In this document: one piece after another, positions 1 through 6,922 of the stretch
How the letters are laid out: the number at the start of each line of letters is the position of its first letter
Numbering within the stretch: position 1 is the stretch's first letter
Source of the DNA: Labilithrix luteola
GTDB lineage: Bacteria > Myxococcota_A > Polyangia > Polyangiales > Polyangiaceae
Assembly: GCA_026225435.1 (NCBI GenBank)
Contig: JAMFST010000887.1
Location: 1 to 13,586 of the forward strand
Length of the DNA stretch: 13,586 bases
Direction: 5' to 3'
Notes under the pieces: generated by a model
The model's database searches: none
Seen by the model: the letters and a program-made list of their open reading frames with translations, nothing else
Told to the model about the DNA's origin: nothing
Made by a program: the position numbers and the translations under genes

Positions 1-167
1 ATGAATGCCTTGATGTCCTCGCGCCCGCGCCGAGGCTCGTGCAGCGAGTAGTGCAACAGCATGTCGGGTGCGGCGATCTCGTCGACGATCTTCAGGTCGC
101 AGTTTTCACCCCAGAAATCGGTGAACCAGCGGCCGACGACTGCCTTGTTCTCATCTTGCTTGGACAT
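1..167 (-). CDS. SnoaL-like / NTF2-fold polyketide cyclase-type protein, N-terminal part (cut by window edge)
   Basis: The 55 visible residues begin MSKQDENKAVVGRWFTDFW and continue with a helix-rich start and a D-E-I-A-A-P-D-M-L-L-H-Y stretch, then HEPRRGREDIKAF. This is the typical opening of the SnoaL-like ester-cyclase or nuclear transport factor 2 superfamily, small cone-shaped alpha+beta barrels of about 130-150 residues that bind a hydrophobic ligand. Many members are uncharacterised, so the fold is more certain than the reaction. The ATG at 167-165 is preceded by GGAG seven bases upstream, which fixes the start. The rest of the gene, including the usual active-site residues, lies outside the window. 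It diverges from the MFS exporter at 515 across a 347-base gap, and such proteins are often paired with transporters or regulators of small-molecule stress. Recognised from the sequence pattern only. Confidence 0.75.
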   Translation of the reverse strand, partial: MSKQDENKAVVGRWFTDFWGENCDLKIVDEIAAPDMLLHYSLHEPRRGREDIKAF

Positions 168-191
168 GACGTTCTCCACGTTGGTGTTGGA

Positions 192-211
192 GCGAAGGCG
201 AAAGCCTTCGC
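192..211. repeat. perfect 8-bp inverted repeat with 4-base loop
   Basis: The arms are GCGAAGGC and GCCTTCGC with GAAA between them on the plus strand (TTTC on the minus strand). It sits 25 bases upstream of the SnoaL-like start, so it would probably be in the 5' leader of that mRNA or be a protein-binding site. There is no T-run on either side, so a classical intrinsic terminator is not supported. Confidence 0.6.
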
Positions 212-227
212 GGTGTCGTCGGGAAAC

Positions 228-376
228 CTAATTTCGGCGCTCGACCGCCGCGCTCCGGTTCTTGCTCTGCAATCCGGAGAGCGTCTCCGCGCGCGCGCGG
301 TCGACGTCGGGGCTGCGGTAGGCGACCTCGGGGATGTGGCTCAGCTAGGTTCGATATCGACGCAGGTGGCCTGCAT
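228..376 (-). pseudogene. possible short gene remnant or leader ORF in the divergent gap
   Basis: An ATG at 376-374 has a good ribosome-binding site (GGGAGAAC, six to eight bases upstream) very similar to that of the SnoaL-like gene. It opens an 11-codon ORF, MQATCVDIEPS, ending with TGA at 343-341. In a shifted frame the sequence then continues with G/C-ending codons (HIPEVAYRSPDVDRARAETL and onward) to TAG at 230-228. Together this looks like the start and tail of a small coding sequence broken by a frameshift, but it could equally be chance in GC-rich DNA. No family is recognised. Confidence 0.2.
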
Positions 377-416
377 GAGCGTTCTCCCTTTGGTGTGGAC
401 GAGCACACCTTCCGTG

Positions 417-428
417 ATCGCGCGCGAT
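417..428. repeat. 12-base perfect palindrome ATCGCGCGCGAT
   Basis: A perfect palindrome lies about 87 bases before the MFS start. The position suits an operator for the exporter, but the core is a CG alternation that arises easily in this DNA. No second copy was seen near other starts. Confidence 0.3.
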
Positions 429-514
429 GCGACGCTCCACTTCTTGCTTCCGAACCGGTAGGGCGGCGCCGCGCCCGTCGACACCGCCGGAGAGCTCAGG
501 GCATCCAAGGCCCG

Positions 515-2026
515 ATGAGCACCGCCACGTCGACTCCCATCGCCCCCGCCGAAGCCAGCCTCGATCCACGCCTGCTGCGCACGGCCGCGGTGGTGATCCT
601 CGGCACGTTCATGTCGATCCTGGACACGACCATCGTCAACGTGGCGATGCGGGAGCTGTCGAAGAAGTTCGGCGCGCCGCTGGCGACGACCCAGTGGATC
701 TCGACCGGTTACATGCTCGCGCTCGCCACCGTGATTCCGCTGACCGGGTGGGCAGCCGATCGCTTCGGTACGAAGCGACTGTACATGGGCGCGATCGGCA
801 TGTTCGTTCTCGGCTCGGGGTTGTGTGGCGCGGCGTGGTCGGCCGGTTCGCTCATCGTCTTTCGTGTGCTGCAGGGGCTGGGCGGCGGCATGATCATGCC
901 CGCCGGTATGACGATACTGACGCACGCGGCGGGGCCGAAGCGGATGGGGCGGGTCATGGGCATCGTCGGCGTACCGATGCTCCTCGCGCCCATCGTCGGG
1001 CCGATTCTCGGCGGCTGGCTGGTGGACGACGTGTCCTGGCGCTGGATCTTCTTCGTGAACCTGCCGCTCGGGGTAGTTGCGCTGTTCGCCGCGCAGCGCG
1101 TGTTCGAGCGCGACGAGCCGAAGCCGAACCACTCGCTGGACTGGACCGGGCTGCTGATGCTGTCGCCGGGGCTGGCGATCTTCGTTTACGGACTGGCGCA
1201 AACGGCGGCCGGCGCGGGGCTCGATGCGCTGGGCGGCGGTGGTGCGATTCTGGTCGGACTGGTGCTGGTCATCGCCTTCGTCCTGCACGCGCGCGTCCGC
1301 CCCGGCGCGCTGATCGACGTGAAGACGTTCGCCCGGCGCGCCGTCGGTGCGCCCGCGCTCGTGGTGTTTCTCTTCTGCACGGCTTTCTTCGGAGTCGCGC
1401 TGCTGATGCCGCTCTACTTCCAGCTGGTGCGCGGTGACTCGGCCCTGCACTCCGGCCTGCAGATGTCCGCACAGGGAATTGGCGCCATGCTCTCGATGCC
1501 GATCGCGGCGCGCTTGACGGACAAGATGGGGGCGCGCCGCATCGTCACGTTCGGCCTGTCGCTCGTGACGCTGGGGATGTTGAGCCTCAGTCAGATCTCG
1601 GGCGGCACCACCACGCTGCAGATGGAGCTGACGCTCTTCGTGATGGGGGTGGGCATGGGGTCCACCATGATGCCGGCGATGAGCGCGGCGCTCTCCTCCC
1701 TCGAGCGCCACGCGGTGGCGCGCGTGAGCGCCGGGCTCAACGTGCTGCAGCGGGTCGGCGGCTCGATCGGCACGGCGCTGCTGGCGGTGGTTCTGTCCCA
1801 CGAGCTTGCCGCGGTCGTGCCGGCGTCATCGAGCGCGGCTCTGCACGGCGAAGGGGCGATTGCCGTGGGCGCGGCCGCCGCAGCTCCTGCGCTGGGCGTT
1901 GCCTTCGGCCGCACCTTCACGTGGTCGCTCGCTCTCGTGGTCTTCGCGCTGGTGGCTGCGTTCTTCATCCGTCGCGCCCCGGCCGATGCGACGGGGGCCG
2001 GCGCCGCGGAGCTCATCGTCGACTAG
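515..2026 (+). CDS. MFS drug/small-molecule exporter, DHA2 (EmrB/QacA) family, 14 transmembrane segments
   Basis: This 503-residue inner-membrane proton-driven antiporter shows the classic motifs. These are LDTTIVNVAM in the first membrane helix (residues 36-45), GWAADRFGTKRLY in the loop after helix 2 (78-90), RVLQGLGGG (117-125), and the antiporter motif GPILGGWLV (162-170), followed by WRWIFFVNLPLG. Length and helix pattern fit the 14-helix DHA2 group, which exports hydrophobic drugs, dyes or self-made metabolites. An open frame extends upstream to 395, but the added residues are Arg-rich and not coding-like. The ATG at 515 has AAGG just upstream and gives the normal short cytoplasmic N-terminus (MSTATSTPIAPAEASLDPRL). 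It ends 21 bases from the convergent phosphopantetheinyl transferase gene. Export of the product of the neighbouring acyl-ACP locus is possible but is inferred only from proximity. The substrate is unknown. Confidence 0.93.
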   Translation: MSTATSTPIAPAEASLDPRLLRTAAVVILGTFMSILDTTIVNVAMRELSKKFGAPLATTQWISTGYMLALATVIPLTGWAADRFGTKRLYMGAIGMFVLGSGLCGAAWSAGSLIVFRVLQGLGGGMIMPAGMTILTHAAGPKRMGRVMGIVGVPMLLAPIVGPILGGWLVDDVSWRWIFFVNLPLGVVALFAAQRVFERDEPKPNHSLDWTGLLMLSPGLAIFVYGLAQTAAGAGLDALGGGGAILVGLVLVIAFVLHARVRPGALIDVKTFARRAVGAPALVVFLFCTAFFGVALLMPLYFQLVRGDSALHSGLQMSAQGIGAMLSMPIAARLTDKMGARRIVTFGLSLVTLGMLSLSQISGGTTTLQMELTLFVMGVGMGSTMMPAMSAALSSLERHAVARVSAGLNVLQRVGGSIGTALLAVVLSHELAAVVPASSSAALHGEGAIAVGAAAAAPALGVAFGRTFTWSLALVVFALVAAFFIRRAPADATGAGAAELIVD

Positions 2027-2029
2027 CGG

Positions 2030-2045
2030 GGACGGCGAGCCGTTC
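2030..2045. terminator. weak hairpin in convergent gap after MFS gene
   Basis: The 21-base gap between convergent stop codons can form a six-pair stem (GGACGG / CCGTTC, one G-U pair) closed by CGAG. There is no T-run. It is a possible two-way transcription stop on position alone. Confidence 0.25.
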
Positions 2046-2047
2046 GG

Positions 2048-2734
2048 TCACCCCACCGGAGCGTAGAGCGTCATCACCGTACCTGGACGAAGCCGCCCGA
2101 AGCGAACGTCGCAAGCACGTCCAGCGCGGTAGCCGTCAGCCAGCGATTCAGTCATGGTCAGCACGATGTGGCCGGACTCCGCGTCGAAGTCCGTCACGCG
2201 CGCGGCCGTGAAGCCGAACCAGCGTCCGACCTCGTCGAACGCCGCCTTGAAGAGGCTCTCCTTCGCGGAGAACGCGATCGTCACTCTCTCGCTGATGGAA
2301 GTCGCGTTGCCCGCTCTCTCGAGGAGCTGCAGCTCTTGCGCGTCCAGCGCGCGCCTCGTGAGCGCGACGCGAGCCTCACTACCGACGACCTCCTCGACAT
2401 CGACGCCGAGTGCCGCGCAGTCCGTCGTGCGCGTCACCGCCGCTACCGCGAGATCGTGGACATGAGAGATGGTGCCGAGAACGCGGCTGGGCCATAGCGG
2501 TTGCCGGGAGTCGCCCATTCCGATGGGAGCGTCTGCCACCGAGTCCCCTAGCTGGCGCAGCGCGTGCTTCGCGGCGAGCCTGCCACACAAGAACTCGACC
2601 TGCCTCTTGTGCGCGCTGCGCGCGATCGACGGTGGACACTCGACCCCCAGGCGATCGAACGACTCGACCCGATAGTCCGACCGCGCGAACGGCAGCGCGA
2701 CTCGACCGGCCCACCACGTTCCCGCGGCTCGCAA
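2048..2734 (-). CDS. 4'-phosphopantetheinyl transferase, EntD/Sfp type
   Basis: Transfers phosphopantetheine from coenzyme A to the conserved Ser of carrier proteins. Visible motifs are FLCGRLAAKHALRQLG (residues 48-63), the substrate-side TISHVHDLAVAA (88-99), the Mg-binding GVDVEE (110-115, Asp112 and Glu114) and FSAKESLFKA (155-164, Glu159 and Lys163). These four in this order define the EntD subgroup, and the 228-residue length fits. The only start that keeps this frame near the expected N-terminus is TTG at 2734-2732, without a clear ribosome-binding site. The upstream hydrolase instead ends in an ATGA overlap whose ATG (2787) lies in another frame, so the true N-terminus is uncertain (see findings). 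Last gene of the operon radical SAM - hydrolase - transferase. It would arm the free ACP (10103-10351) and the ACP domain of the FAAL gene. Confidence 0.9.
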   Translation of the reverse strand: MRAAGTWWAGRVALPFARSDYRVESFDRLGVECPPSIARSAHKRQVEFLCGRLAAKHALRQLGDSVADAPIGMGDSRQPLWPSRVLGTISHVHDLAVAAVTRTTDCAALGVDVEEVVGSEARVALTRRALDAQELQLLERAGNATSISERVTIAFSAKESLFKAAFDEVGRWFGFTAARVTDFDAESGHIVLTMTESLADGYRAGRACDVRFGRLRPGTVMTLYAPVG

Positions 2735-2783
2735 GGCCAGAGCGTAGACAGGTCCAGAACGCGCGCTCCCGCGACGGCCGACG

Positions 2784-3680
2784 TCATCGCGGTGATGCGC
2801 GCTCCGTCAGCCAGCGGGCGATGAGCGGATAGACCTCGTCGCGCGCGCGGCGGCTCGCGATGAGACGAGAGTGCGTGTAGTCCTCGCCGAAGCCGTGCGC
2901 GGTGCCGCACGTCACGAACGTCTTGTCCGCCGAGCCGAGGGCGTGGAACAGCCGCTCGACACCGGACGGCGGCGCGATGAGCGTGTCGCCTGCGCCGGCC
3001 AGCGACAGCGTGGGGAGGGTGATGCCCTTCATCGCCGCCATGTAGTCGAACCCGTCGTGGCCCACCCACTTGCCGCGCCAGCTCCAGCCGAACCACTGAT
3101 GCATGACCCCTTTGAGCTCGTTCTCGGGGCCGACGCGCAGCGCTCTGCCGGGGAACCGTCCGAGCAGCTGGGTGACCACGGCGGCGGTGGCCACCGTGAG
3201 TCGATTCCTCCACGAACGCGCAGCGTCGGTGGTCTGTGAGGCGAGCGTGACGAGGCCGGCGATGTGCTCGGCAGCCTCGGGGGTACGCGCGAGGTGAATG
3301 AGCGGCAACAAGCCGCCGCCGCTGTGACCGACCCAGAAGGCGGCGCTACCCGTCCGCGCACGCACCGCTGCCAGCGCTGCGGGCACGTCGCACTGCGCCA
3401 GTTGCTCGAAGTTCGGCTCGACCTCGGCACGACCGCTCTCGCCGTGCGCTTGCCACTCGAGCACGTAGCAGTCGAACCCTTCGAGAGCGAGCACCTGCGC
3501 CAGCATGTTGCAGACCTGGGCGTTCGACGACGTGCCGTGCGTGACGATGACGGGCACGGGGTGGGTGACGTCTCCCCATACGCGGTGGAGCGCCAGCGTG
3601 AGGCCGCCGGCCGCGGGAATGTCGAGGCGATGACGCTGGAGCGAGTCCAGCGGCACGGCGATGAGACCACGTCCGCCCAC
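2784..3680 (-). CDS. alpha/beta-hydrolase (esterase/thioesterase-like)
   Basis: A 298-residue soluble hydrolase with the nucleophile elbow GHSGGG (Ser120), an oxyanion-side HGTSSN (residues 48-53), a likely acid Asp in AGAGDTLIAP (Asp232), and a catalytic His in GTAHGFGEDYTHS (His262 or His270). HGESG (79-83) precedes the elbow as in many family members. There is no signal peptide, so it is probably cytoplasmic. It starts with GTG at 3680, immediately after the TGA of the radical SAM gene. A second in-frame GTG (codon 9) is possible. Its end overlaps an ATG by the ATGA type. Within an acyl-ACP locus it could release the product from a carrier as a thioesterase, edit mis-loaded carriers, or hydrolyse an ester, but its substrate cannot be read from sequence. 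Confidence 0.88.
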   Translation of the reverse strand: MGGRGLIAVPLDSLQRHRLDIPAAGGLTLALHRVWGDVTHPVPVIVTHGTSSNAQVCNMLAQVLALEGFDCYVLEWQAHGESGRAEVEPNFEQLAQCDVPAALAAVRARTGSAAFWVGHSGGGLLPLIHLARTPEAAEHIAGLVTLASQTTDAARSWRNRLTVATAAVVTQLLGRFPGRALRVGPENELKGVMHQWFGWSWRGKWVGHDGFDYMAAMKGITLPTLSLAGAGDTLIAPPSGVERLFHALGSADKTFVTCGTAHGFGEDYTHSRLIASRRARDEVYPLIARWLTERASPR

Positions 3681-5144
3681 TCACGCCACCGTGGGCAATC
3701 GGCGCGGCGTCACGGGCGCGGGAGGCACGAACATCTCGGCCTGCTGCTTGCGAATGTCGACCACGCGATCCATGGCAATCAGCGTCTGTAACAGCGGCAC
3801 GTAGAAGGGGCCATCCCCGACGAGGCGGATGCCGTGCTCGTCCTGTTCGAGCCAGCCGCGACGCTCGAAGGCTTGCCACACGGTCGCGAATTCATCGTGG
3901 AGCGAGGTGCCGAACAGCGACGCGAACTCGCGGCCGTCGAGCCAGCAAGACTGCATCCGCTGGAAGATCCAGTTGAGCATCAAGTCCGGCAGCTCGTACT
4001 GGTAGGCGCGCTCGATGGGGAAACGCCCGGCATCGAGGTGCGCGTAGTATTCGTCGATGCGGGTGGCGTTCATGATCGCCCAGCCGGGGGAGGACGGCGT
4101 CCCCACGAAGTAGCTGCAGCCCGCAAAACCCCACCCCCACGTCTCGTAGCCGTGGGCACCGCGCTCGGCGTCGGGGGTGAGGAAGCCGCGCATCTGTTCT
4201 TCGTAGACGTAGCGGCCGGCGCCGATCGCCTCTTCCTCCGTCGCCGTCTTGGCCCAGTCGTAGACGGTGTCCTGGTGATACCCCTGCGCCCGCAGGTACT
4301 CGCGCGACGCCTTGTACATCTCGAGGTTCTGCGCCGACGAGGGGAGCGTCGCTGCGTGATTCATCGCGAAGTCGCTCCGGCCCGCGACGTTGAGCTCGTA
4401 GTGCGTGATGTGCTGCACGCCCGCGCCCACGACCTGCCGCAGATCATCGAGCATTCGCTCGACGGTCTGCCCCGGCCACCCGAAGATGAGATCGACGCTG
4501 GTGGCGAGCCCGAGCTCGTTGCAGATATCGAGGTTCTGGAAGACCTGCTTCGCGGTCTGCTTGCGACCACTCAGCTTGATCATGTCGTCCTGCAGCTGCT
4601 GCACGCCCATGCTGATGCGATTGAAGCCAGCAGCCTTCATCCGTTCGAGCTTGGGTCGATTGAACAGCTGGGGGATTCCCTCGAGCGTCACCTCGATGTT
4701 CCCGGGAATCTGGCCGAACACGTCGCGCACGATGTCGAGCAGCTTCGGATACACGTCGGCGCGATACAGGTTGGCCGTGCCGCCGCCGAAGTAGATGCTG
4801 CCGAGCTGCGACTGCGCGAACCAGGACCTGTACATCTCGCCCTCGCGCTGGAGGTATCGCAGGTAGGTCTCCAGCTCCGCCTGCCCGGTGAACACCTCGC
4901 TCGGGAACAGGCAGAACCCGCAGCGATCGGGATCCGTCGGAAGGCAGTAGGGCGTCGCCACGTACAGGCTCACGTGCTTCGGCGCCACCATCTGCGCGCG
5001 CGCGCGCTCCGCCTGGATCTGCGTCATCGGCGGATCGCGGTGGTTCCACAGGAGCGGCGATGGATGGCCGTGCAGCACCTTGTTACTGTGCCGACGACCG
5101 TGCTGGCGCTCGATGTGAGCTTCGACCTCTTCTACGGTGAGCAT
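3681..5144 (-). CDS. HemN/HemW-like radical SAM enzyme with atypical CX7CX2C cluster motif
   Basis: A 487-residue protein of the coproporphyrinogen-oxidase-like (class C methyltransferase type) radical SAM group. Visible are YVATPYCLPTDPDRCGFC (cluster Cys67, Cys75, Cys78), the SAM-binding IYFGGGTANLY (residues 117-127), EVTLEGIPQLFNRPKLERMK (151-170), RISMGVQQLQDDM (176-188) and DLIFGWPGQT (218-227), all diagnostic of the HemN fold. HemN-like proteins carry CX3CX2C, but here the first spacing is seven residues. Known relatives include haem enzymes, C-methylases and cyclopropanases such as those of jawsamycin and CC-1065 biosynthesis. The ATG at 5144 is preferred over GTG at 5150 because GGAG lies five bases before it. 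First gene of the minus-strand operon with the hydrolase and transferase, and divergent from the acyl-CoA dehydrogenase. Its partners argue for modification of an acyl chain or carrier-bound intermediate rather than haem synthesis. Confidence 0.9.
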   Translation of the reverse strand: MLTVEEVEAHIERQHGRRHSNKVLHGHPSPLLWNHRDPPMTQIQAERARAQMVAPKHVSLYVATPYCLPTDPDRCGFCLFPSEVFTGQAELETYLRYLQREGEMYRSWFAQSQLGSIYFGGGTANLYRADVYPKLLDIVRDVFGQIPGNIEVTLEGIPQLFNRPKLERMKAAGFNRISMGVQQLQDDMIKLSGRKQTAKQVFQNLDICNELGLATSVDLIFGWPGQTVERMLDDLRQVVGAGVQHITHYELNVAGRSDFAMNHAATLPSSAQNLEMYKASREYLRAQGYHQDTVYDWAKTATEEEAIGAGRYVYEEQMRGFLTPDAERGAHGYETWGWGFAGCSYFVGTPSSPGWAIMNATRIDEYYAHLDAGRFPIERAYQYELPDLMLNWIFQRMQSCWLDGREFASLFGTSLHDEFATVWQAFERRGWLEQDEHGIRLVGDGPFYVPLLQTLIAMDRVVDIRKQQAEMFVPPAPVTPRRLPTVA

Positions 5145-5186
5145 GACCACTCCATGAATCGTTGAAGACGATAAAGTGAAAAGCCG
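5145..5186. promoter_or_regulatory. 42-base divergent promoter region with small inverted repeat
   Basis: This gap must drive both the radical SAM operon (minus) and the dehydrogenase (plus). It is A-rich relative to its surroundings (GATAAAGTGAAAAG). It contains ATCGT-TGAAG-ACGAT at 5158-5172, a five-base inverted repeat suited to a dimeric regulator. The radical SAM ribosome site GGAG lies at 5153-5150. The dehydrogenase has no clear one. Overlap of both start regions suggests shared control, or that part of the promoter lies inside the coding sequences. Confidence 0.4.
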
Positions 5187-6902
5187 ATGTCGATCCCCGC
5201 GCAGTACGCGAGCACCGAGGAACTAGAGAGCTTTCTGGGCAGCCCCTTCGCGCCCGGACCCTTCGCCTTCGAGAGCGCGATGGCGTTCGACGAGCGCGAG
5301 CAGCTCCCCGAGGAAGCGCTTCGCCTCCTCGACGATTGGGGGCTGCATCGGTTCTACGTGCCCGCCGCGCTCGGCGGTCGCCTCACCTCGTTCGAGGAGC
5401 TCGCGTCGCTGACCCGCGCGGTCTCTCGACGAGACCTCACCTTGAGCATCGCGCACTCGAAGACGATGCTCGGCGCGGTCATGACGTGGGTGGGTGGCAG
5501 CCGCGCGCTGCAGGAGCGCATGGCCGGGCTCATCGGCGGGCGTCACGCCATCGCGCTCGCTTTGACCGAGCGCGCTCACGGGAGCGACCTCATGGCCACG
5601 TCCACCGCGGCCACGAAGACGGCGGATGGCTACTCGCTGACCGGCGAGAAGTGGCTCATCAACAACGCGACGCGCAGCCGCGCGGTGACGGTGCTCGCGC
5701 GCACCGACGAGCGCGTCGGCCCGCGCTCGTTGACCCTCTTCGTGATCGACAAGGACTCGCTGGCCGAGGGGGCCTTCGAGCCGCTCCCCAAGGTGCGCAC
5801 GCTCGGCATTCGCGGCGCGGACATCAGCGGGCTGGTGCTGCGCGACGCCATCACCGGCGGCGATTCCGTCGTCGGTGCGCCGGGCCTCGGGCTCGAGCTC
5901 GTGCTCAAGGGGCTGTTCGTCACGCGCACCCTCACCGCCAACCTGTCGGTCGGCGCCGGAGACACGGCGTTGCGCGTGACGCTCGACTTCGCACGCGCGC
6001 GAGCGCTGTACCGAGGCACGGTGTTCGATCTGCCGAACGTTCGTACGGCGCTCGTGAACGGCTTCGTGTCGCTGCTCGTGGGCGAGTGCGCGTCCATCTG
6101 CGGGAGCCGCGCCATTCACTTCGTCCCCGAGGAGCTCGGCATCGTCTCGGCGGTGGCGAAGCATTTCATCCCCACGTCGATGGAGGCGCTGCTGCAGCGA
6201 CTCGCGGTCGTCCTCGGCGCGCGCCACTACCTGCGCGAGGGGCACGCGTCCGGCATCTTCCAGAAGATGCTCCGCGACAACGCCTTGACGAGCCTCTTCG
6301 ACGGCAGCACCGCGGTGAACCTGTCCGGCATCGGCCTGCAGCTCCGCGAGCTGCTGCGGCAGCGAAGGAGCACGACGGCGCTCGCCCTGTTCGACGTTCA
6401 TGCGCAGCCGCCCCCGTTCGCGCTCGAGCGGATCGAGCCCATCAGTCGTGGGAACGACACGATCCTGTCGACGGGCGCCACGATCGCGGCGCGCCTCGCG
6501 GAGAGCGGGCCCGAGCTCCTCGGGGACTGCGCGCGCCGCCTGGTGGCGCTCCTCGCGGAGCTGGAGCGCGAGGTCGAAGCGCTGACGAGCGGTTCGCGAC
6601 GACAGCTGCTCGAGTCACCGAGGATGTTCGCGCTCGCGGAGATGTATTGCCGCCTCCACGTCGCCGCCGCCTGTCTCGGCTTCTGGGAAGCAAACCGAGC
6701 ACGCGGGGACGAGTTTCTGCGCGATGGCGACTGGCTGGTGCTCGCGCTCGCACAGCTGCTCCTGCTCGAGATGGACGACGTACGCTTCGAAGCCGTCGTC
6801 GAGCGCGTCGCCGGCCGCTTGATCGACCTGCACGAGCGCGACGCGCTGTTCTCGCTGCTCCCGCTCCAGTGCGTGACGAGGCTGTCGCGCGGGTACGTGT
6901 GA
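5187..6902 (+). CDS. acyl-CoA (or acyl-ACP) dehydrogenase-like flavoprotein
   Basis: A 571-residue FAD protein of the acyl-CoA dehydrogenase superfamily, which forms an alpha,beta double bond in an acyl thioester. The N-terminal helical domain carries FYVPAALGGRLTSFEELA (residues 56-73). The flavin motif LTERAHGSDL (126-135) matches the family LTEPxxGSD, and LTGEKWLINNA (151-161) matches KxWITNA. The C-terminal helical domain has LFDGSTAVNLSGIGLQL (370-386), where the usual catalytic Glu of xxYEGT is Asp372. A further helical stretch of about 180 residues follows, longer than the usual 380-residue enzyme. The ATG at 5187 is the first in frame, with a weak ribosome site. It diverges from the radical SAM operon and converges on the FAAL gene. 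Given neighbours that make and use acyl-ACP, an ACP-bound substrate is a reasonable inference, as for other dehydrogenases of natural-product loci. Confidence 0.88.
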   Translation: MSIPAQYASTEELESFLGSPFAPGPFAFESAMAFDEREQLPEEALRLLDDWGLHRFYVPAALGGRLTSFEELASLTRAVSRRDLTLSIAHSKTMLGAVMTWVGGSRALQERMAGLIGGRHAIALALTERAHGSDLMATSTAATKTADGYSLTGEKWLINNATRSRAVTVLARTDERVGPRSLTLFVIDKDSLAEGAFEPLPKVRTLGIRGADISGLVLRDAITGGDSVVGAPGLGLELVLKGLFVTRTLTANLSVGAGDTALRVTLDFARARALYRGTVFDLPNVRTALVNGFVSLLVGECASICGSRAIHFVPEELGIVSAVAKHFIPTSMEALLQRLAVVLGARHYLREGHASGIFQKMLRDNALTSLFDGSTAVNLSGIGLQLRELLRQRRSTTALALFDVHAQPPPFALERIEPISRGNDTILSTGATIAARLAESGPELLGDCARRLVALLAELEREVEALTSGSRRQLLESPRMFALAEMYCRLHVAAACLGFWEANRARGDEFLRDGDWLVLALAQLLLLEMDDVRFEAVVERVAGRLIDLHERDALFSLLPLQCVTRLSRGYV

Positions 6903-6922
6903 CGAGGGCACATCAGCCCTCG
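6903..6922. terminator. perfect hairpin spanning the convergent ends of dehydrogenase and FAAL genes
   Basis: CGAGGGC and GCCCTCG form seven perfect pairs around a six-base loop ACATCA. The stem starts right after the dehydrogenase stop and covers the last codons and stop of the FAAL gene. No T-run follows on either strand. As the only structure in a 10-base convergent gap it could serve as a two-way terminator or protect both 3' ends. Confidence 0.5.

Larger units (their letters stand above)
168..514. other. divergent intergenic region between SnoaL-like gene and MFS exporter
   Basis: This 347-base gap must hold promoters for both flanking genes. No convincing full gene is present. It contains a perfect hairpin (192-211), a G/C-alternating run near 289-300, a 12-base palindrome (417-428) and a possible minus-strand gene remnant (228-376). 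Open frames that cross it on either strand have Arg/Ala/Pro-rich translations typical of non-coding frames in high-GC DNA. No clear -35/-10 pair could be picked out by eye. Confidence 0.6.

Noticed and set aside
289..300. CG-alternating runs here and near 4995-5007 as possible special DNA structure
   Set aside because: Such runs are common by chance and codon use at this GC content, and nothing links them to a function.
395..514. Upstream extension of the MFS gene
   Set aside because: The extra 40 residues are Arg-rich and polar and would precede the first membrane helix unnaturally. The ATG at 515 has a ribosome-like site.
341..1801. 486-residue open frame antisense to the MFS gene
   Set aside because: It is a shadow frame of high-GC DNA: translation is rich in Arg, His, Gln and Asp with no family motifs, while the plus strand encodes an unmistakable MFS protein.
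3834..5165. 443-residue plus-strand open frame opposite the radical SAM gene
   Set aside because: Composition is Arg/Leu/Val/Glu-biased as expected of an antisense frame, and the minus strand carries all radical SAM motifs.
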